From positions 930,001 to 994,000 of the forward strand of contig NZ_CP042163.1 in the NCBI RefSeq assembly GCF_007725405.1: a stretch of DNA of 64,000 nt. Direction: 5' to 3'. Position 1 is the stretch's first letter. Every line of letters starts with the position of its first letter. The position numbers and the translations under genes were made by a program. Below, in pieces: positions 1-8,376 of this stretch. The notes beneath the pieces were generated by a model. It made no database searches. It saw only the letters and a program-made list of their open reading frames with translations, and was not told where the DNA came from. This stretch comes from Shouchella miscanthi (lineage in GTDB: Bacteria; Bacillota; Bacilli; Bacillales; Bacillaceae_D).

Positions 1-1
1 A

Positions 2-82
2 GAAGAGATTGACATTGTTAGACGATTCCAGAATCTAACACCGTATAGCCAAGGTATTGCACCGCTCGCATCAGTTCCATGA
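2..82 (+). CDS. 3' end of an unidentified upstream gene (partial)
   Basis: An open frame runs from the window edge and stops at TGA (80-82), eight bases before the convergent lichenase stop. It encodes 26 residues ending in a stretch like NLTPYSQGIAPLASVP. The close convergent spacing is typical of a real gene end, but the fragment is too short to name. It could also be chance open frame. Confidence 0.4.
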   Translation, partial: EEIDIVRRFQNLTPYSQGIAPLASVP

Positions 83-89
83 CAGCTAT

Positions 90-845
90 TTAATTAGCGT
101 TAGCGTCTAGCGCAGATGTACTTGGCGTATAGCGAACCCATTCGTACGTTGCTTGGGTAGCTTCACCTGTATACCTACCTGCCCATTCGTCAATTCCGTA
201 TGTGTTCCATAAATTCATCATTATTTTTCCTGGTGTAGTTGGGATGTTTTCCGTTCTGGTCGCAATTGGCTCCCCATTGACATACCACGTAATAGAATGC
301 GGTTGCCAATCAAATGCGTACGTATGAAAATCTTGAGAAGCATCAAAACCTAGATCGTGCAAGATTTCGTTGTTTCCAACGCCGTTCGTGTAATAGTTAA
401 ATTGCACTTTTGTTGTATCTTTTCCTAAAAATTCAATGTCAATCTCATCCCACGGATCCCCATTATACGATGGACCTGTATAGGTGAAGAAAGAAGAAAT
501 CATGCCAGACACATTGGATGGTTTCATTGATACTTCATATAAACCATAGCCATAAAAGTCGTGAGTGGTGTACTCGGCGCATTCATAAGAATAGGGCGCA
601 GGCAAAGAAGTGTTACTTCGAATGGATAGTTCCAACTGCCCGTTAGGGAAATTGACTCGATCTGCCCGCCAGTGGCAGCCGAAAAATGGATCGTTATTTC
701 GCCAACCGTTTGACATTTGCCAATAGTGTTGATCATGTTGGTTAAAAACAGTAAACAACCCTTGTTGCTGAGCAGTTGCATTTGTAGGTGGAAGAAGAAG
801 GAAACAACAAAAAATGAAAAATAAACTGACGAAGTAGTGCTTCAT
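90..845 (-). CDS. bglS: Secreted endo-beta-1,3-1,4-glucanase (lichenase, GH16)
   Basis: A secreted hydrolase that cuts mixed-linkage beta-glucans (lichenan, cereal glucan) outside the cell. Residues 1-25 form a signal peptide: Lys near the start, a long hydrophobic core and an ATA cleavage site. The GH16 signature WDEIDIEFLG carries the nucleophile Glu134 and acid/base Glu138. The 251-residue length matches Bacillus lichenases. Two in-frame ATGs exist; the GAGAGG ribosome site at 855-861 touches the upstream one and lies nine bases from the one at 845, so 845 is chosen. It is a single gene, convergent with whatever ends at base 82. Confidence 0.93.
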   Translation of the reverse strand: MKHYFVSLFFIFCCFLLLPPTNATAQQQGLFTVFNQHDQHYWQMSNGWRNNDPFFGCHWRADRVNFPNGQLELSIRSNTSLPAPYSYECAEYTTHDFYGYGLYEVSMKPSNVSGMISSFFTYTGPSYNGDPWDEIDIEFLGKDTTKVQFNYYTNGVGNNEILHDLGFDASQDFHTYAFDWQPHSITWYVNGEPIATRTENIPTTPGKIMMNLWNTYGIDEWAGRYTGEATQATYEWVRYTPSTSALDANAN

Positions 846-913
846 ACGGATCATCCTCTCAATAAAATAGTGACACTCAATCAGTGTACGGAGTGGCTAA
901 ACAGAATATGAGT

Positions 914-949
914 AAAAAAAGCCTCCAAAACCAGAATAGGCATTGGAGA
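914..949 (-). terminator. Rho-independent terminator of the DJ-1/PfpI gene
   Basis: Read on the minus strand, CTCCAA (948-943) pairs with TTGGAG (928-923), followed by GC and a run of seven T (920-914). It lies just after the stop of the minus-strand gene at 964. Confidence 0.7.
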
Positions 950-963
950 CTCGATTCTTACGC

Positions 964-1476
964 TTATAATTGATCCAACAAGTTAAGAGATTCTTTGTTA
1001 AATGCCGGAATATCATCCGGAACTCGACTCGTTACTAAATGACGTGAGACGACTACTTCTTTATCAACAACAGTAGCGCCTGCGTTTTCTAAATCTTTTC
1101 GAACCGAAACAAAACTTGTTACTTCGTGTCCTTTTAATAAATCTGTATCAACGAGAAACTGTGGTCCATGACAAATAGCAAAGACTGGCTTTTCCTCTTT
1201 CATAAAGTGTGCGGCGAATTCAGCATTCTTAGGATCTGCCCGAAGCATATCTGGAGAAAACCCACCTGGCACAAGCAATGCGTCAAAGTCTTCTGGCTTC
1301 ACATCACTCACGTTTTTATCGGTTTTAAATGTCTCACCGTTTTTACCGGTAATTTTGCTGTCTTCATTTGAGTTAAGTAACGTAACCGAATGACCAGCTT
1401 CTTCATACGCTTTGACTGGGTCTGTTAATTCAACCTCTTCTACCATATCTGTAACAAGTACTGCTACTTTTGCCAT
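964..1476 (-). CDS. DJ-1/PfpI family protein (general stress/deglycase type)
   Basis: A 170-residue class I glutamine amidotransferase-like protein of the PfpI/YhbO/YfkM kind, a family linked to protein deglycation and stress survival. The nucleophile elbow is AICHGP with Cys102, and acidic residues near Glu14-15 match the Glu that lowers the Cys pKa. A longer frame reaches 1545, but GAGGAGT at 1486-1492 sits nine bases before the ATG at 1476 and the family begins at this point (MAKVAVLVTD). It has its own terminator. Whether it acts as deglycase or protease cannot be told from sequence. Confidence 0.85.
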   Translation of the reverse strand: MAKVAVLVTDMVEEVELTDPVKAYEEAGHSVTLLNSNEDSKITGKNGETFKTDKNVSDVKPEDFDALLVPGGFSPDMLRADPKNAEFAAHFMKEEKPVFAICHGPQFLVDTDLLKGHEVTSFVSVRKDLENAGATVVDKEVVVSRHLVTSRVPDDIPAFNKESLNLLDQL

Positions 1477-1557
1477 AAAACAATCACTCCTCACTAAATC
1501 TTGTCTACTTATTGTGTACCCGAATGGGATTGTTAAAAACATCAATTTCTGAAAAAA

Positions 1558-2976
1558 TTAGTCAGGGTCTTTGTCTGAAGGCTTCATTTTGCCTGTATGG
1601 AAGACGCCTAAGCACCAAAAGGCAATCATAAGAATGATAGCGGCGATGAGCACAGGAACGGAACCGAACTGAATAATGAGTGGAATAGCTGCTGCCGTAA
1701 CGAGACCGCCTCCCACCATTGGTTCAAAAAGAATTTGCTTGTAGCCGAATGCATCAAGGGCTGGTGTTTTATTTTCAGGGTCAACAATTCGCATGAGCAT
1801 AATACCGGTTGCGGCAACACCCATACCTTGTCCAAAGTCACCGATCCCTCGTTCAAACCAATAGGTTGGGATCATTTTAGGGCCTAGCCAAAGAAAGAAA
1901 ACAATATTACTAATAATGCCGGCCAGCGCCAATAAGATAAACGGGACGATATGATCGCCGATGACCGTTAACGAGAGAGAGGCAATCGCACTAATAATTA
2001 AGAGATCAAGTGCAAGTCCTTGAATACGTGATATGGTCTTGCGATCGACTAATTTTCGTTTATCAAATTTAGCTAGAAATACCTGTAGAATGATGCCCCC
2101 AATCATGGCCATGGGAAATAAAGGAACATAATCAAATAGGTAAATGTCAAATGCTTGTCCATACGTTACATCTTCGAGCCAAACGAATGCTTCGAGAATG
2201 GTATAGCCAATAAAAATGGCAATGGCAATAAAGCCAAGGTGAAGAGCTAACGGTTCAATAGAAACTGGAGACGTTGTTTGGATACCGGAAGCTTCCCGAT
2301 TATGTTCTTCAATGACACCACTCTTTTGATCAACAGAAATATCCTTTGGGTGATCAAGGGTTGTTGTTTTTCCTTTACGAGCTGCCCAATTTACTAATAC
2401 CATTCCAAATAGTACCCCTGAAAGCATGCCAATGGTAGCTAAACCAATAGCGAGGTCATAGCCTTCTTCAAAGCCGATGTCAGCAAAGGTTCCCGATAAG
2501 CCAGCTGCTGTACCGTGACCTCCAACAAAGCTAATTTCAATTAAGGCCCCTGCTGCTGGATTAAGGCCGAAAAGTGGCGTGAGGATCGTAATAGCAAGTA
2601 AAAGTCCAATCACATAATGTGCCCAAGACATGGTATAACCTAAAGCGATTTGAGGTCCACCAGTTTGCCAAATTTCTTTTGGTTTTGGTAATACAAAGCC
2701 AATAAACAAAGAGGCAAAGACGACATTTATTAATAGGCCAGGAAGCTCTCCCCAAATATCAACAATAGAAGCTGTAAATAATCCACCGTCACTAAGAAAA
2801 TCTCCCCCAAAACGCCCAATGACTTCCGGTCCTATTATGAGGGCTAAAAAACCACCGATTAACGAACTAGGAAGAAATAAAGATTGAAACAAAGGTACCT
2901 TCAGCCGTATCCACTTTCCGATTACGAGCATGATCGCTATAATGACAATGGCCATTCCGATAACCTCAATAGTCAT
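1558..2976 (-). CDS. GltS-family sodium/carboxylate (glutamate-type) symporter
   Basis: An integral membrane protein of 472 residues with about ten to twelve hydrophobic segments. It carries the GltS-like motif SFVGGHGTAAGLSGTF and the second matching half GDFGQGMGVAATG, the inverted-repeat signature of the ESS family. The family takes up glutamate or related acids with sodium; the substrate here is not certain. A charged loop (about residues 200-235) separates the two halves. AGGAGA at 2984-2989 is seven bases before the ATG at 2976 and too close to the ATG at 2982, so 2976 is chosen. It lies downstream of the cell-wall sugar genes in the same direction, across about 250 bases. Confidence 0.82.
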   Translation of the reverse strand: MTIEVIGMAIVIIAIMLVIGKWIRLKVPLFQSLFLPSSLIGGFLALIIGPEVIGRFGGDFLSDGGLFTASIVDIWGELPGLLINVVFASLFIGFVLPKPKEIWQTGGPQIALGYTMSWAHYVIGLLLAITILTPLFGLNPAAGALIEISFVGGHGTAAGLSGTFADIGFEEGYDLAIGLATIGMLSGVLFGMVLVNWAARKGKTTTLDHPKDISVDQKSGVIEEHNREASGIQTTSPVSIEPLALHLGFIAIAIFIGYTILEAFVWLEDVTYGQAFDIYLFDYVPLFPMAMIGGIILQVFLAKFDKRKLVDRKTISRIQGLALDLLIISAIASLSLTVIGDHIVPFILLALAGIISNIVFFLWLGPKMIPTYWFERGIGDFGQGMGVAATGIMLMRIVDPENKTPALDAFGYKQILFEPMVGGGLVTAAAIPLIIQFGSVPVLIAAIILMIAFWCLGVFHTGKMKPSDKDPD

Positions 2977-3076
2977 GTACATATCTCCTATACTGAAAAA
3001 ATTAGCTCCAAAAAATGCTCTTAATTCGTGAAAAAAAGGAGGCGTGATTTTAAAGCCCGCTAAGGATGTTTTTTAC

Positions 3077-3114
3077 CCTTAATGGATGGCAGGAAAACCT
3101 ATACGCCATTAAAG
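3077..3114. repeat. Imperfect inverted repeat in the leader before the symporter gene
   Basis: CCTTAATGG (3077-3085) and CCATTAAAG (3106-3114) can pair with one G-U on the RNA. It sits in the 246-base space between the kinase stop and the symporter start. No T tract follows on either strand, so it is not a clear terminator. The rest of this space shows nothing I recognise. Confidence 0.35.
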
Positions 3115-3222
3115 AGAACGAACATTCACAGAAAATTTATTTCATCTAGATGCGTCGAATACTGGAGGTAGATACGTTGTTTCATAGGGTAGATAGTGGG
3201 AAAAAGGGCGATTATGCAGTGG

Positions 3223-4188
3223 TTACTTGTAGTCAGTTTCTTGCTTTAGGAAACGTAACGCGTTGGCTTCGACAGCTTTAGTTACTTTTTCGTAGGGCTT
3301 GATTGCGGCAATTAGGGCCCCAATCACTGGTGGAACGGTAGGTGTTAAAATGGACCAAGAAGAGGTTTCCTTTGACAGCGCACACTTAATCATCGAGACA
3401 ATAGCCGTTTGATTCATGACACCCCCTGCTAAAACGATCGTCCCATCCCCATGGTTGTTGATTCTGTTTATAAGAGAAACAAGTTGTATGGCAATCCCAT
3501 TTGCTGAGTCCACGATAATGTCTTCTGCTAGGGGATCTCCTTCCTCAAAGGCTTGAAAGACGTACGGACAAAGCTGAGCAACTGCATCGCGACCATTCTC
3601 TTGATACACTGCAGGAATAACGTTCTCGATCACATCTGCTGAAAAGTGTTGGAGAATTAGCTTTTGTAGTGGTGTATTCCTTTCTTTGTGAGTCAAAGCT
3701 GCACGGATGGCTGAACGACCAATGGCAAATCCACTACCTTCATCCCCTAGCAAATAACCCCAGCCACCTAAACGGTGCTCATTCCCCAATGCATCAATTG
3801 CGTAAGTGACAGAACCAGTTCCTGAAATGTGAATGATTCCTGGTTGCCCAAGTGTGGCGGAATAAAGTGCTGCAATCGCGTCATGATGAACGGTAATAAA
3901 ACTATGTTCTGGTAAAGCAGGGCGTATTGAGGCTATTATCGCTTGCTGATAAGTCGAAGAACTACCCCCAGCTACGCCACAGTAGATCGAACGGACGTTG
4001 GCATAGGCGGTGGGATGCTGTGTTTTCAAATCAGTAAGCAAATCATGTAACCTCATTAGGCATCTATCCAGTCCAACTCGATTAGGATTTGTGGCAGCAG
4101 TTTGTTGATACGCTAAAATATGACCCTTTGAAGTACTTAAAACTGCTACTGTTTTCGTGCCACCACCATCAATTCCAATATAATACAT
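3223..4188 (-). CDS. murK: BadF/BadG-type sugar kinase, likely N-acetylglucosamine/N-acetylmuramate kinase
   Basis: A 321-residue ATPase of the BadF/BadG/BcrA/BcrD family. The phosphate loop IDGGGTKT lies at residues 6-12, the second phosphate motif is HISGTGSVTYAI, and the C-terminal adenosine motif is VLAGGVMNQ. Family members phosphorylate GlcNAc and MurNAc; the neighbours (MurR-type regulator, NamZ) favour cell-wall amino sugars. Several start codons cluster at 4197, 4194 and 4188; the AAAGG ribosome site lies nine bases from 4188, which is where the family begins (MYYIGIDGG). The frame continues upstream to 4260 without support. Substrate is inferred from context. Confidence 0.78.
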   Translation of the reverse strand: MYYIGIDGGGTKTVAVLSTSKGHILAYQQTAATNPNRVGLDRCLMRLHDLLTDLKTQHPTAYANVRSIYCGVAGGSSSTYQQAIIASIRPALPEHSFITVHHDAIAALYSATLGQPGIIHISGTGSVTYAIDALGNEHRLGGWGYLLGDEGSGFAIGRSAIRAALTHKERNTPLQKLILQHFSADVIENVIPAVYQENGRDAVAQLCPYVFQAFEEGDPLAEDIIVDSANGIAIQLVSLINRINNHGDGTIVLAGGVMNQTAIVSMIKCALSKETSSWSILTPTVPPVIGALIAAIKPYEKVTKAVEANALRFLKQETDYK

Positions 4189-4324
4189 GACCATCATCCT
4201 TTCTCTTCTTTTAGTAAGTGTTTTGGGGAAGTGATGAGGGTGTAATCCATTAGCGTTCAAGCAAAGCAGAGAACATAAAAGCCCGGATCGATGTGATTAC
4301 CAATCCAGGCTGCATGGTACAACT

Positions 4325-4351
4325 AAAAAGGGAATGGGGTCTACTCATTCC
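4325..4351 (-). terminator. Terminator after the MurR-type regulator gene
   Basis: On the minus strand GGAATG (4351-4346, overlapping the stop codon) pairs with CATTCC (4336-4331), followed directly by CTTTTT. It separates the regulator from the kinase, which then has its own 160-base leader. Confidence 0.7.
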
Positions 4352-5202
4352 TAGCGTAAAAATTCAATGGCTGCTCGGGTTTCATGTAAGTGGGTCACTG
4401 TCTTTTCATATTGATGAGAAGCAACACACATAAAGAGAATATCAATGACTTGCAGTTGCGCAATTCTTGAAGAGGTGGCTCCGCTTCGAAATGTTGGTTC
4501 CTTTGTGGCAGATGTATATAAAGGAATGTCTGCTTGCTCAGAAACAATCGATTGTCCGTATTTACATAAACTAATCGTCGTCATTCCTCTCGAATTAGCA
4601 ATCTCAAGAAACTGTTTTACTTCTCTTGTTTGACCTGAAAAAGAAATTCCCACAGCGACGTCTTGCTCATCGCCTGTAGAAACGAGTGTTGCCGCCATAT
4701 GAAGGTCGGAAAAGGCGTGTGCGGTCTTGTCGATGCGGAGCAATTTTTGCATGGCATCTTGAGCAATGATGCTCGAAGCACCGATTCCAAAAAAATGAAT
4801 CTTACGTGCTTTCCTTAATGTTTGAACAGCCTTTTCAAGCTGATGTGTGTCAAGAAGTTCTGCAGTTTCTTGAATTGTCTGGATGGTGTTGGTTGTCATT
4901 TTATCAATTATGGAAGCAGCCGATTCGTTCGGTTCAATATCACGTAAACCAGACTCCTTTGTTTTCTGAAGATCACCGGCAATTCGAAGCTTTAAATCAG
5001 GTAATCCTTTTAGCCCTAATGATTTACATAAACGGATGACAGCGGCGCCACTAGTATCGCTTCGTTTCCCAATTTCATTTGCTGTAAGTGAAATGACTTC
5101 TTTTGGATGTTGAATCATGTAATTGGCAATTTTTTTCTCGGATGGTGGAAGGGATGAACGCATTTCGGTAAGCATGACTAGACCGCCGGTCATAAAGGCC
5201 AT
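4351..5202 (-). CDS. murR: MurR/RpiR-family transcriptional regulator
   Basis: A regulator with an N-terminal RpiR helix-turn-helix (about residues 10-80, with SEKKIANYMIQHP and GAAVIRLCKSLGLKG) and a C-terminal SIS sugar-phosphate-sensing domain (about 125-255, with FFGIGASSIIAQD and GISFSGQTREVKQF). Such proteins sense sugar phosphates, including MurNAc-6-P. It lies between namZ and the kinase on the same strand. The start is uncertain: TTG 5211, ATG 5202, ATG 5193 and ATG 5175 are in frame. A weak AAAGAG lies nine bases before 5202, which I use; homologues often begin at the MTGG residues encoded from 5193. Confidence 0.85.
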   Translation of the reverse strand: MAFMTGGLVMLTEMRSSLPPSEKKIANYMIQHPKEVISLTANEIGKRSDTSGAAVIRLCKSLGLKGLPDLKLRIAGDLQKTKESGLRDIEPNESAASIIDKMTTNTIQTIQETAELLDTHQLEKAVQTLRKARKIHFFGIGASSIIAQDAMQKLLRIDKTAHAFSDLHMAATLVSTGDEQDVAVGISFSGQTREVKQFLEIANSRGMTTISLCKYGQSIVSEQADIPLYTSATKEPTFRSGATSSRIAQLQVIDILFMCVASHQYEKTVTHLHETRAAIEFLR

Positions 5203-5281
5203 TAAAATCAACTCTTTCTATTTTAACTGATGCCTCTAGTATACTAAATTTTGATTGAGGAAGCATACAATCGCTGAGGAC

Positions 5282-6430
5282 TTAGGAATAGAGAAGGTAG
5301 TGACTTCGTTGTTTTAAGAACGCTTTGGATTGTTTTTTACTTGTAGCGAAAAAGGATGTAAGATCTCCGTTTCGTATGGCTTTCCGCAAGGTGTCGGTAC
5401 CGGCAAGGAGATCAAACATATAATGACCATTTGTAGGCTTAGTAAAACTGAAATGCTCAGGGTAACGCTCAGCGATGAGTTGGATGATTTTAATTCCGCT
5501 TGAAAAGGGTTCATAGAGACTCGTATCGGTTAAATGAAGTTGAACCCCATGACATTGTGCACCATTATACTTTTGATAGGTTGGAACAAAGGAGGCTTGT
5601 CTGGCAATGACTCCCGGTAGCCGAAGATGATTTATCGCTTGAGCAAGTTCAAATCCATTTATAAATGGGGCACCGAATTGTTCAAAAGGTTTAACTGTCC
5701 CTCTGCCTTCTGATAAGTTTGTGCCCTCAATCAAGCAGGTTCCTGGGTAAAGGAGAGCCATGTCAAGGCTTGGAGCATTTGGTGAAGGTGGTACCCAAGC
5801 GTATCCTGTATCGTTGTGAAGCATATCTCGTGACCAACCTTCCATTTTTACAATATGAAGGTCGCATTGGTAACTAAACTCATGCTTAAATAATAAGGCA
5901 AGTTCACCAACGGTCATGCCGTGACGATTAGGGATAGGCAAAAGACCTACAAAGGATTGAAAAGCTTCTTCAACTAGATTGCCTTCAACATTAAGGCCAC
6001 CAACTGGATTTGGTCGATCGAGTACAATAAAGGTTTTATTGTGTTCCTGACAAGCCTCCATCATATAAGCCATTGAATAAATGTACGTGTAATAGCGAGA
6101 ACCAATATCTTGTAAATCAAAAAGAACGACATCAATGTCTTCAAGCATTTCAGGAGTGGGTTTTCGAGTTTGACCGTAGAGGCTATAGACTGGTAAACCA
6201 GTATGAGGGTCAATGCTAAACTCAATGTGCTCGCCTTCTTTTGCATCTCCTCGAATGCCGTGTTCTGGAGCGAAAAGAGAGACCAGGTTTACTTTTGAGT
6301 GTTGATAAAGAAGGTCGATCGTCGGTTGTAGCGATTGATTCACTCCTGTTAGATTGGATAGAAGACCAACCCGTTTTTTTTCAACTAATGAATAATCCTT
6401 TTCAAGAAAACAATCTAAGCCGAGTTTCAT
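5282..6430 (-). CDS. namZ: NamZ-like exo-beta-N-acetylmuramidase (DUF1343, YbbC family)
   Basis: A 382-residue DUF1343 protein. The Bacillus subtilis member (YbbC, now NamZ) removes MurNAc from the non-reducing end of peptidoglycan fragments. Family landmarks are SLFAPEHGIRGDAKEGE, DLQDIGSRYYTYIYSM, VLDRPNPVGG and EGRGTVKPFEQFGAPF. GGAGGG lies six bases before the ATG. Unlike B. subtilis NamZ, the N terminus (MKLGLDCFLEKD) has no signal peptide, so the protein should act in the cytoplasm on imported muropeptides or disaccharides. It is the first of three same-strand genes with murR and the kinase. Confidence 0.85.
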   Translation of the reverse strand: MKLGLDCFLEKDYSLVEKKRVGLLSNLTGVNQSLQPTIDLLYQHSKVNLVSLFAPEHGIRGDAKEGEHIEFSIDPHTGLPVYSLYGQTRKPTPEMLEDIDVVLFDLQDIGSRYYTYIYSMAYMMEACQEHNKTFIVLDRPNPVGGLNVEGNLVEEAFQSFVGLLPIPNRHGMTVGELALLFKHEFSYQCDLHIVKMEGWSRDMLHNDTGYAWVPPSPNAPSLDMALLYPGTCLIEGTNLSEGRGTVKPFEQFGAPFINGFELAQAINHLRLPGVIARQASFVPTYQKYNGAQCHGVQLHLTDTSLYEPFSSGIKIIQLIAERYPEHFSFTKPTNGHYMFDLLAGTDTLRKAIRNGDLTSFFATSKKQSKAFLKQRSHYLLYS

Positions 6431-6618
6431 TTGTATCCCTCCATAGCGTTTTAACGTGTATTCCCTATCTAAAAGTAAACAATCATCCTGGTATCCATAC
6501 TCTCTCTTTCTAATCTATGCAGCTAATCGCTTCATCATTTATAAAATTAAAGTGACGTAAGAGAGTAAGACAATGTATAGTAGTACTGTATTCATGCGAA
6601 ATGATCGGAGAGGTTAGA

Positions 6619-7881
6619 ATGGAATCTATTATTTCATTTAAAAATGAAAACAATCAGAGTGCATCTGGTTACCCAGCTTTATCAATGACAGTAAAAGGCA
6701 TATTAGATCGGTTAGAATCTACATACAATGAAACCTATGAGGTATTCACAATAAATGAATATCATTTTGAATTATGGTCTCTATTTGAAGAGGATCTCAT
6801 GACGAATCATGATCAGTTGGATCATGTAGCGATGATTGTTGAAAAAATGGAGCGTTACTCGTTTACTTATGATTCAGAAGGTGATGAACCAATTTATAAA
6901 GTGAAGCAGGCGTTAAGCAATAACGTGTATGCCTATCGCAATCAAGGCATTGCTTTTGCACAAATTCCAATAATGGATGGCGCACATTTAACAAATGTGG
7001 AATGTGTTTTTGCTACAAGCTCACTCGCTATGGAACGTTTTTTAGAAACAATAAAAGGACGATTATGGCAAAAGAGTCGTAACGAGCTGCTCATTTTTAC
7101 AGATGGAATGGATGGTCTTAATCATGAGCATCAACCAATCACAAAGCGAGTAAAGCGGGAAGATGTGTTATTGAAACACGAGATAAAGGAAGAAATTTAT
7201 CAAATGCTCGATTGTTTCTTTGAAGAAGATCGATCCTTTTTTGAAACCTATCAGATTCCTTATAAACGCGGCATTTTACTTTACGGACCTCCAGGAAATG
7301 GAAAAACAACTTTAGCAAAGTCCATTGCTCATACTGTAGATGCCCCAGCTGCTTACTGGCAAATTACAGAGTTCACGTCTAGTGAGTCCATTGCGCAAGT
7401 ATTTCAAATGGCGAATCGTTTAGCTCCTATTATATTAATTATTGAAGATATCGATTCTATGCCAGATGGAGTTCGTTCCTATTTCCTTAATACTTTAGAC
7501 GGGGCTACATCTAAAGAAGGCATATTCTTAATTGGGACAACAAATTATCCCGAAGAAATTGATCCGGGATTGATGAATCGCGCTGGCCGATTTGACCGAG
7601 GATACGAATTTGCGCTCCCGGATGAATCACTGAGAGAACAGTATGTTCACGAGAAGAAGTTCGACAAACTCTTGTCACCAGAGGAAATTGCTGCAGTGAT
7701 CAAGCATTCTGAAGGTTTTTCTTTTGCTCAATTAAATGAGCTTTTTGTAAGTTGTGCACTAGAAAGCCACCAAAAAGGAACCGTTGATCTCTACCGTTTG
7801 ATCAAGCGGATGAAAGAAGATCATAAGAAGAGTAAGACGGGTAAGTGGCAAGAGGAAGATGGTCAATTAGGATTTTATTAA
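6619..7881 (+). CDS. YjoB-like AAA ATPase
   Basis: A 420-residue single-AAA-domain ATPase. Walker A GPPGNGKTT is at 223-231, Walker B IIEDID at 274-279, sensor-1 Asn309 in GTTNYP, and arginine-finger candidates are in MNRAGRFDRG (319-328). The N-terminal 190 residues resemble those of B. subtilis YjoB, reported as a chaperone-like AAA protein; no protease or membrane segment is present. The ORF is open from 6601, but GGAGAGG at 6607-6612 precedes the ATG at 6619 with normal spacing. It is divergent from namZ and ends in its own terminator. Substrate is unknown. Confidence 0.8.
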   Translation: MESIISFKNENNQSASGYPALSMTVKGILDRLESTYNETYEVFTINEYHFELWSLFEEDLMTNHDQLDHVAMIVEKMERYSFTYDSEGDEPIYKVKQALSNNVYAYRNQGIAFAQIPIMDGAHLTNVECVFATSSLAMERFLETIKGRLWQKSRNELLIFTDGMDGLNHEHQPITKRVKREDVLLKHEIKEEIYQMLDCFFEEDRSFFETYQIPYKRGILLYGPPGNGKTTLAKSIAHTVDAPAAYWQITEFTSSESIAQVFQMANRLAPIILIIEDIDSMPDGVRSYFLNTLDGATSKEGIFLIGTTNYPEEIDPGLMNRAGRFDRGYEFALPDESLREQYVHEKKFDKLLSPEEIAAVIKHSEGFSFAQLNELFVSCALESHQKGTVDLYRLIKRMKEDHKKSKTGKWQEEDGQLGFY

Positions 7882-7889
7882 AAGATACA

Positions 7890-7923
7890 ATGCTTTGGCA
7901 TAAATGAGCCAAAGCATTTTTTT
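7890..7923 (+). terminator. Strong terminator after the AAA ATPase gene
   Basis: ATGCTTTGGC (7890-7899) pairs exactly with GCCAAAGCAT (7908-7917) across an eight-base loop, followed by six T. Confidence 0.93.
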
Positions 7924-7950
7924 GTTGACATGTCACATTTATGCTGATAC

Positions 7951-7974
7951 GGTTATATACATAACTATATAACC
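7951..7974. promoter_or_regulatory. Candidate operator of the YtrA-type regulator
   Basis: GGTTATATA (7951-7959) and TATATAACC (7966-7974) are exact inverted repeats with a six-base spacer, 24 bases before the GntR-family start codon. A TTGACA box lies just upstream (7925-7930). Position and symmetry suggest autoregulation by the gene that follows; binding is inferred. Confidence 0.65.
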
Positions 7975-7997
7975 ATATATCGATTATGGAGGTGCAA

Positions 7998-8372
7998 ATG
8001 AATCATCTAACAAATAGCGATAAACCACTTTATTTGCAAATTAAAGCGTTAATAGAGGACCAAATCGTAAACGACCAACTAAAAGAAGGGATGCAAGCCC
8101 CGTCAACCAATCAACTTGTGAAATTTTACGGCTTGAATCACGTTACGGTTGCAAAGGGAGTGAACATGTTAGTCGATGAGAACATTCTTTTCAAAAAGCG
8201 AGGCATTGGTATGTTTGTTTCAGAAGGAGCGAAAGAAAAATTGCTTTATAGCCGTAAGTTAGATTTTGTTGATAAATATATTCTTAAAATGGTGCAAGAG
8301 GCCAATCGTTTAGGCATTAGTGAAGAAGAAATTATTCAATATGTAAAAGAAATAAAGAAAGAGGAGTTGTGA
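7998..8372 (+). CDS. GntR-family regulator, YtrA subfamily
   Basis: A 124-residue repressor: GntR winged helix (residues 10-75, PLYLQIKALIEDQI, then LNHVTVAKGVNMLVDENILFKKRG) and a short two-helix tail, the build of the YtrA subfamily that controls adjacent ABC transporter genes. GGAGG lies five bases before the ATG at 7998; the upstream ATG at 7986 has no ribosome site. It runs directly into the ABC ATPase gene four bases later, so the three genes form an operon. The dyad at 7951-7974 is its likely operator. Confidence 0.9.
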   Translation: MNHLTNSDKPLYLQIKALIEDQIVNDQLKEGMQAPSTNQLVKFYGLNHVTVAKGVNMLVDENILFKKRGIGMFVSEGAKEKLLYSRKLDFVDKYILKMVQEANRLGISEEEIIQYVKEIKKEEL

Positions 8373-8376
8373 AAAA

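Noticed and set aside
524-781. 85-residue frame inside the lichenase gene
   Set aside because: It overlaps the signal and catalytic region of a well-supported gene, with no ribosome site.
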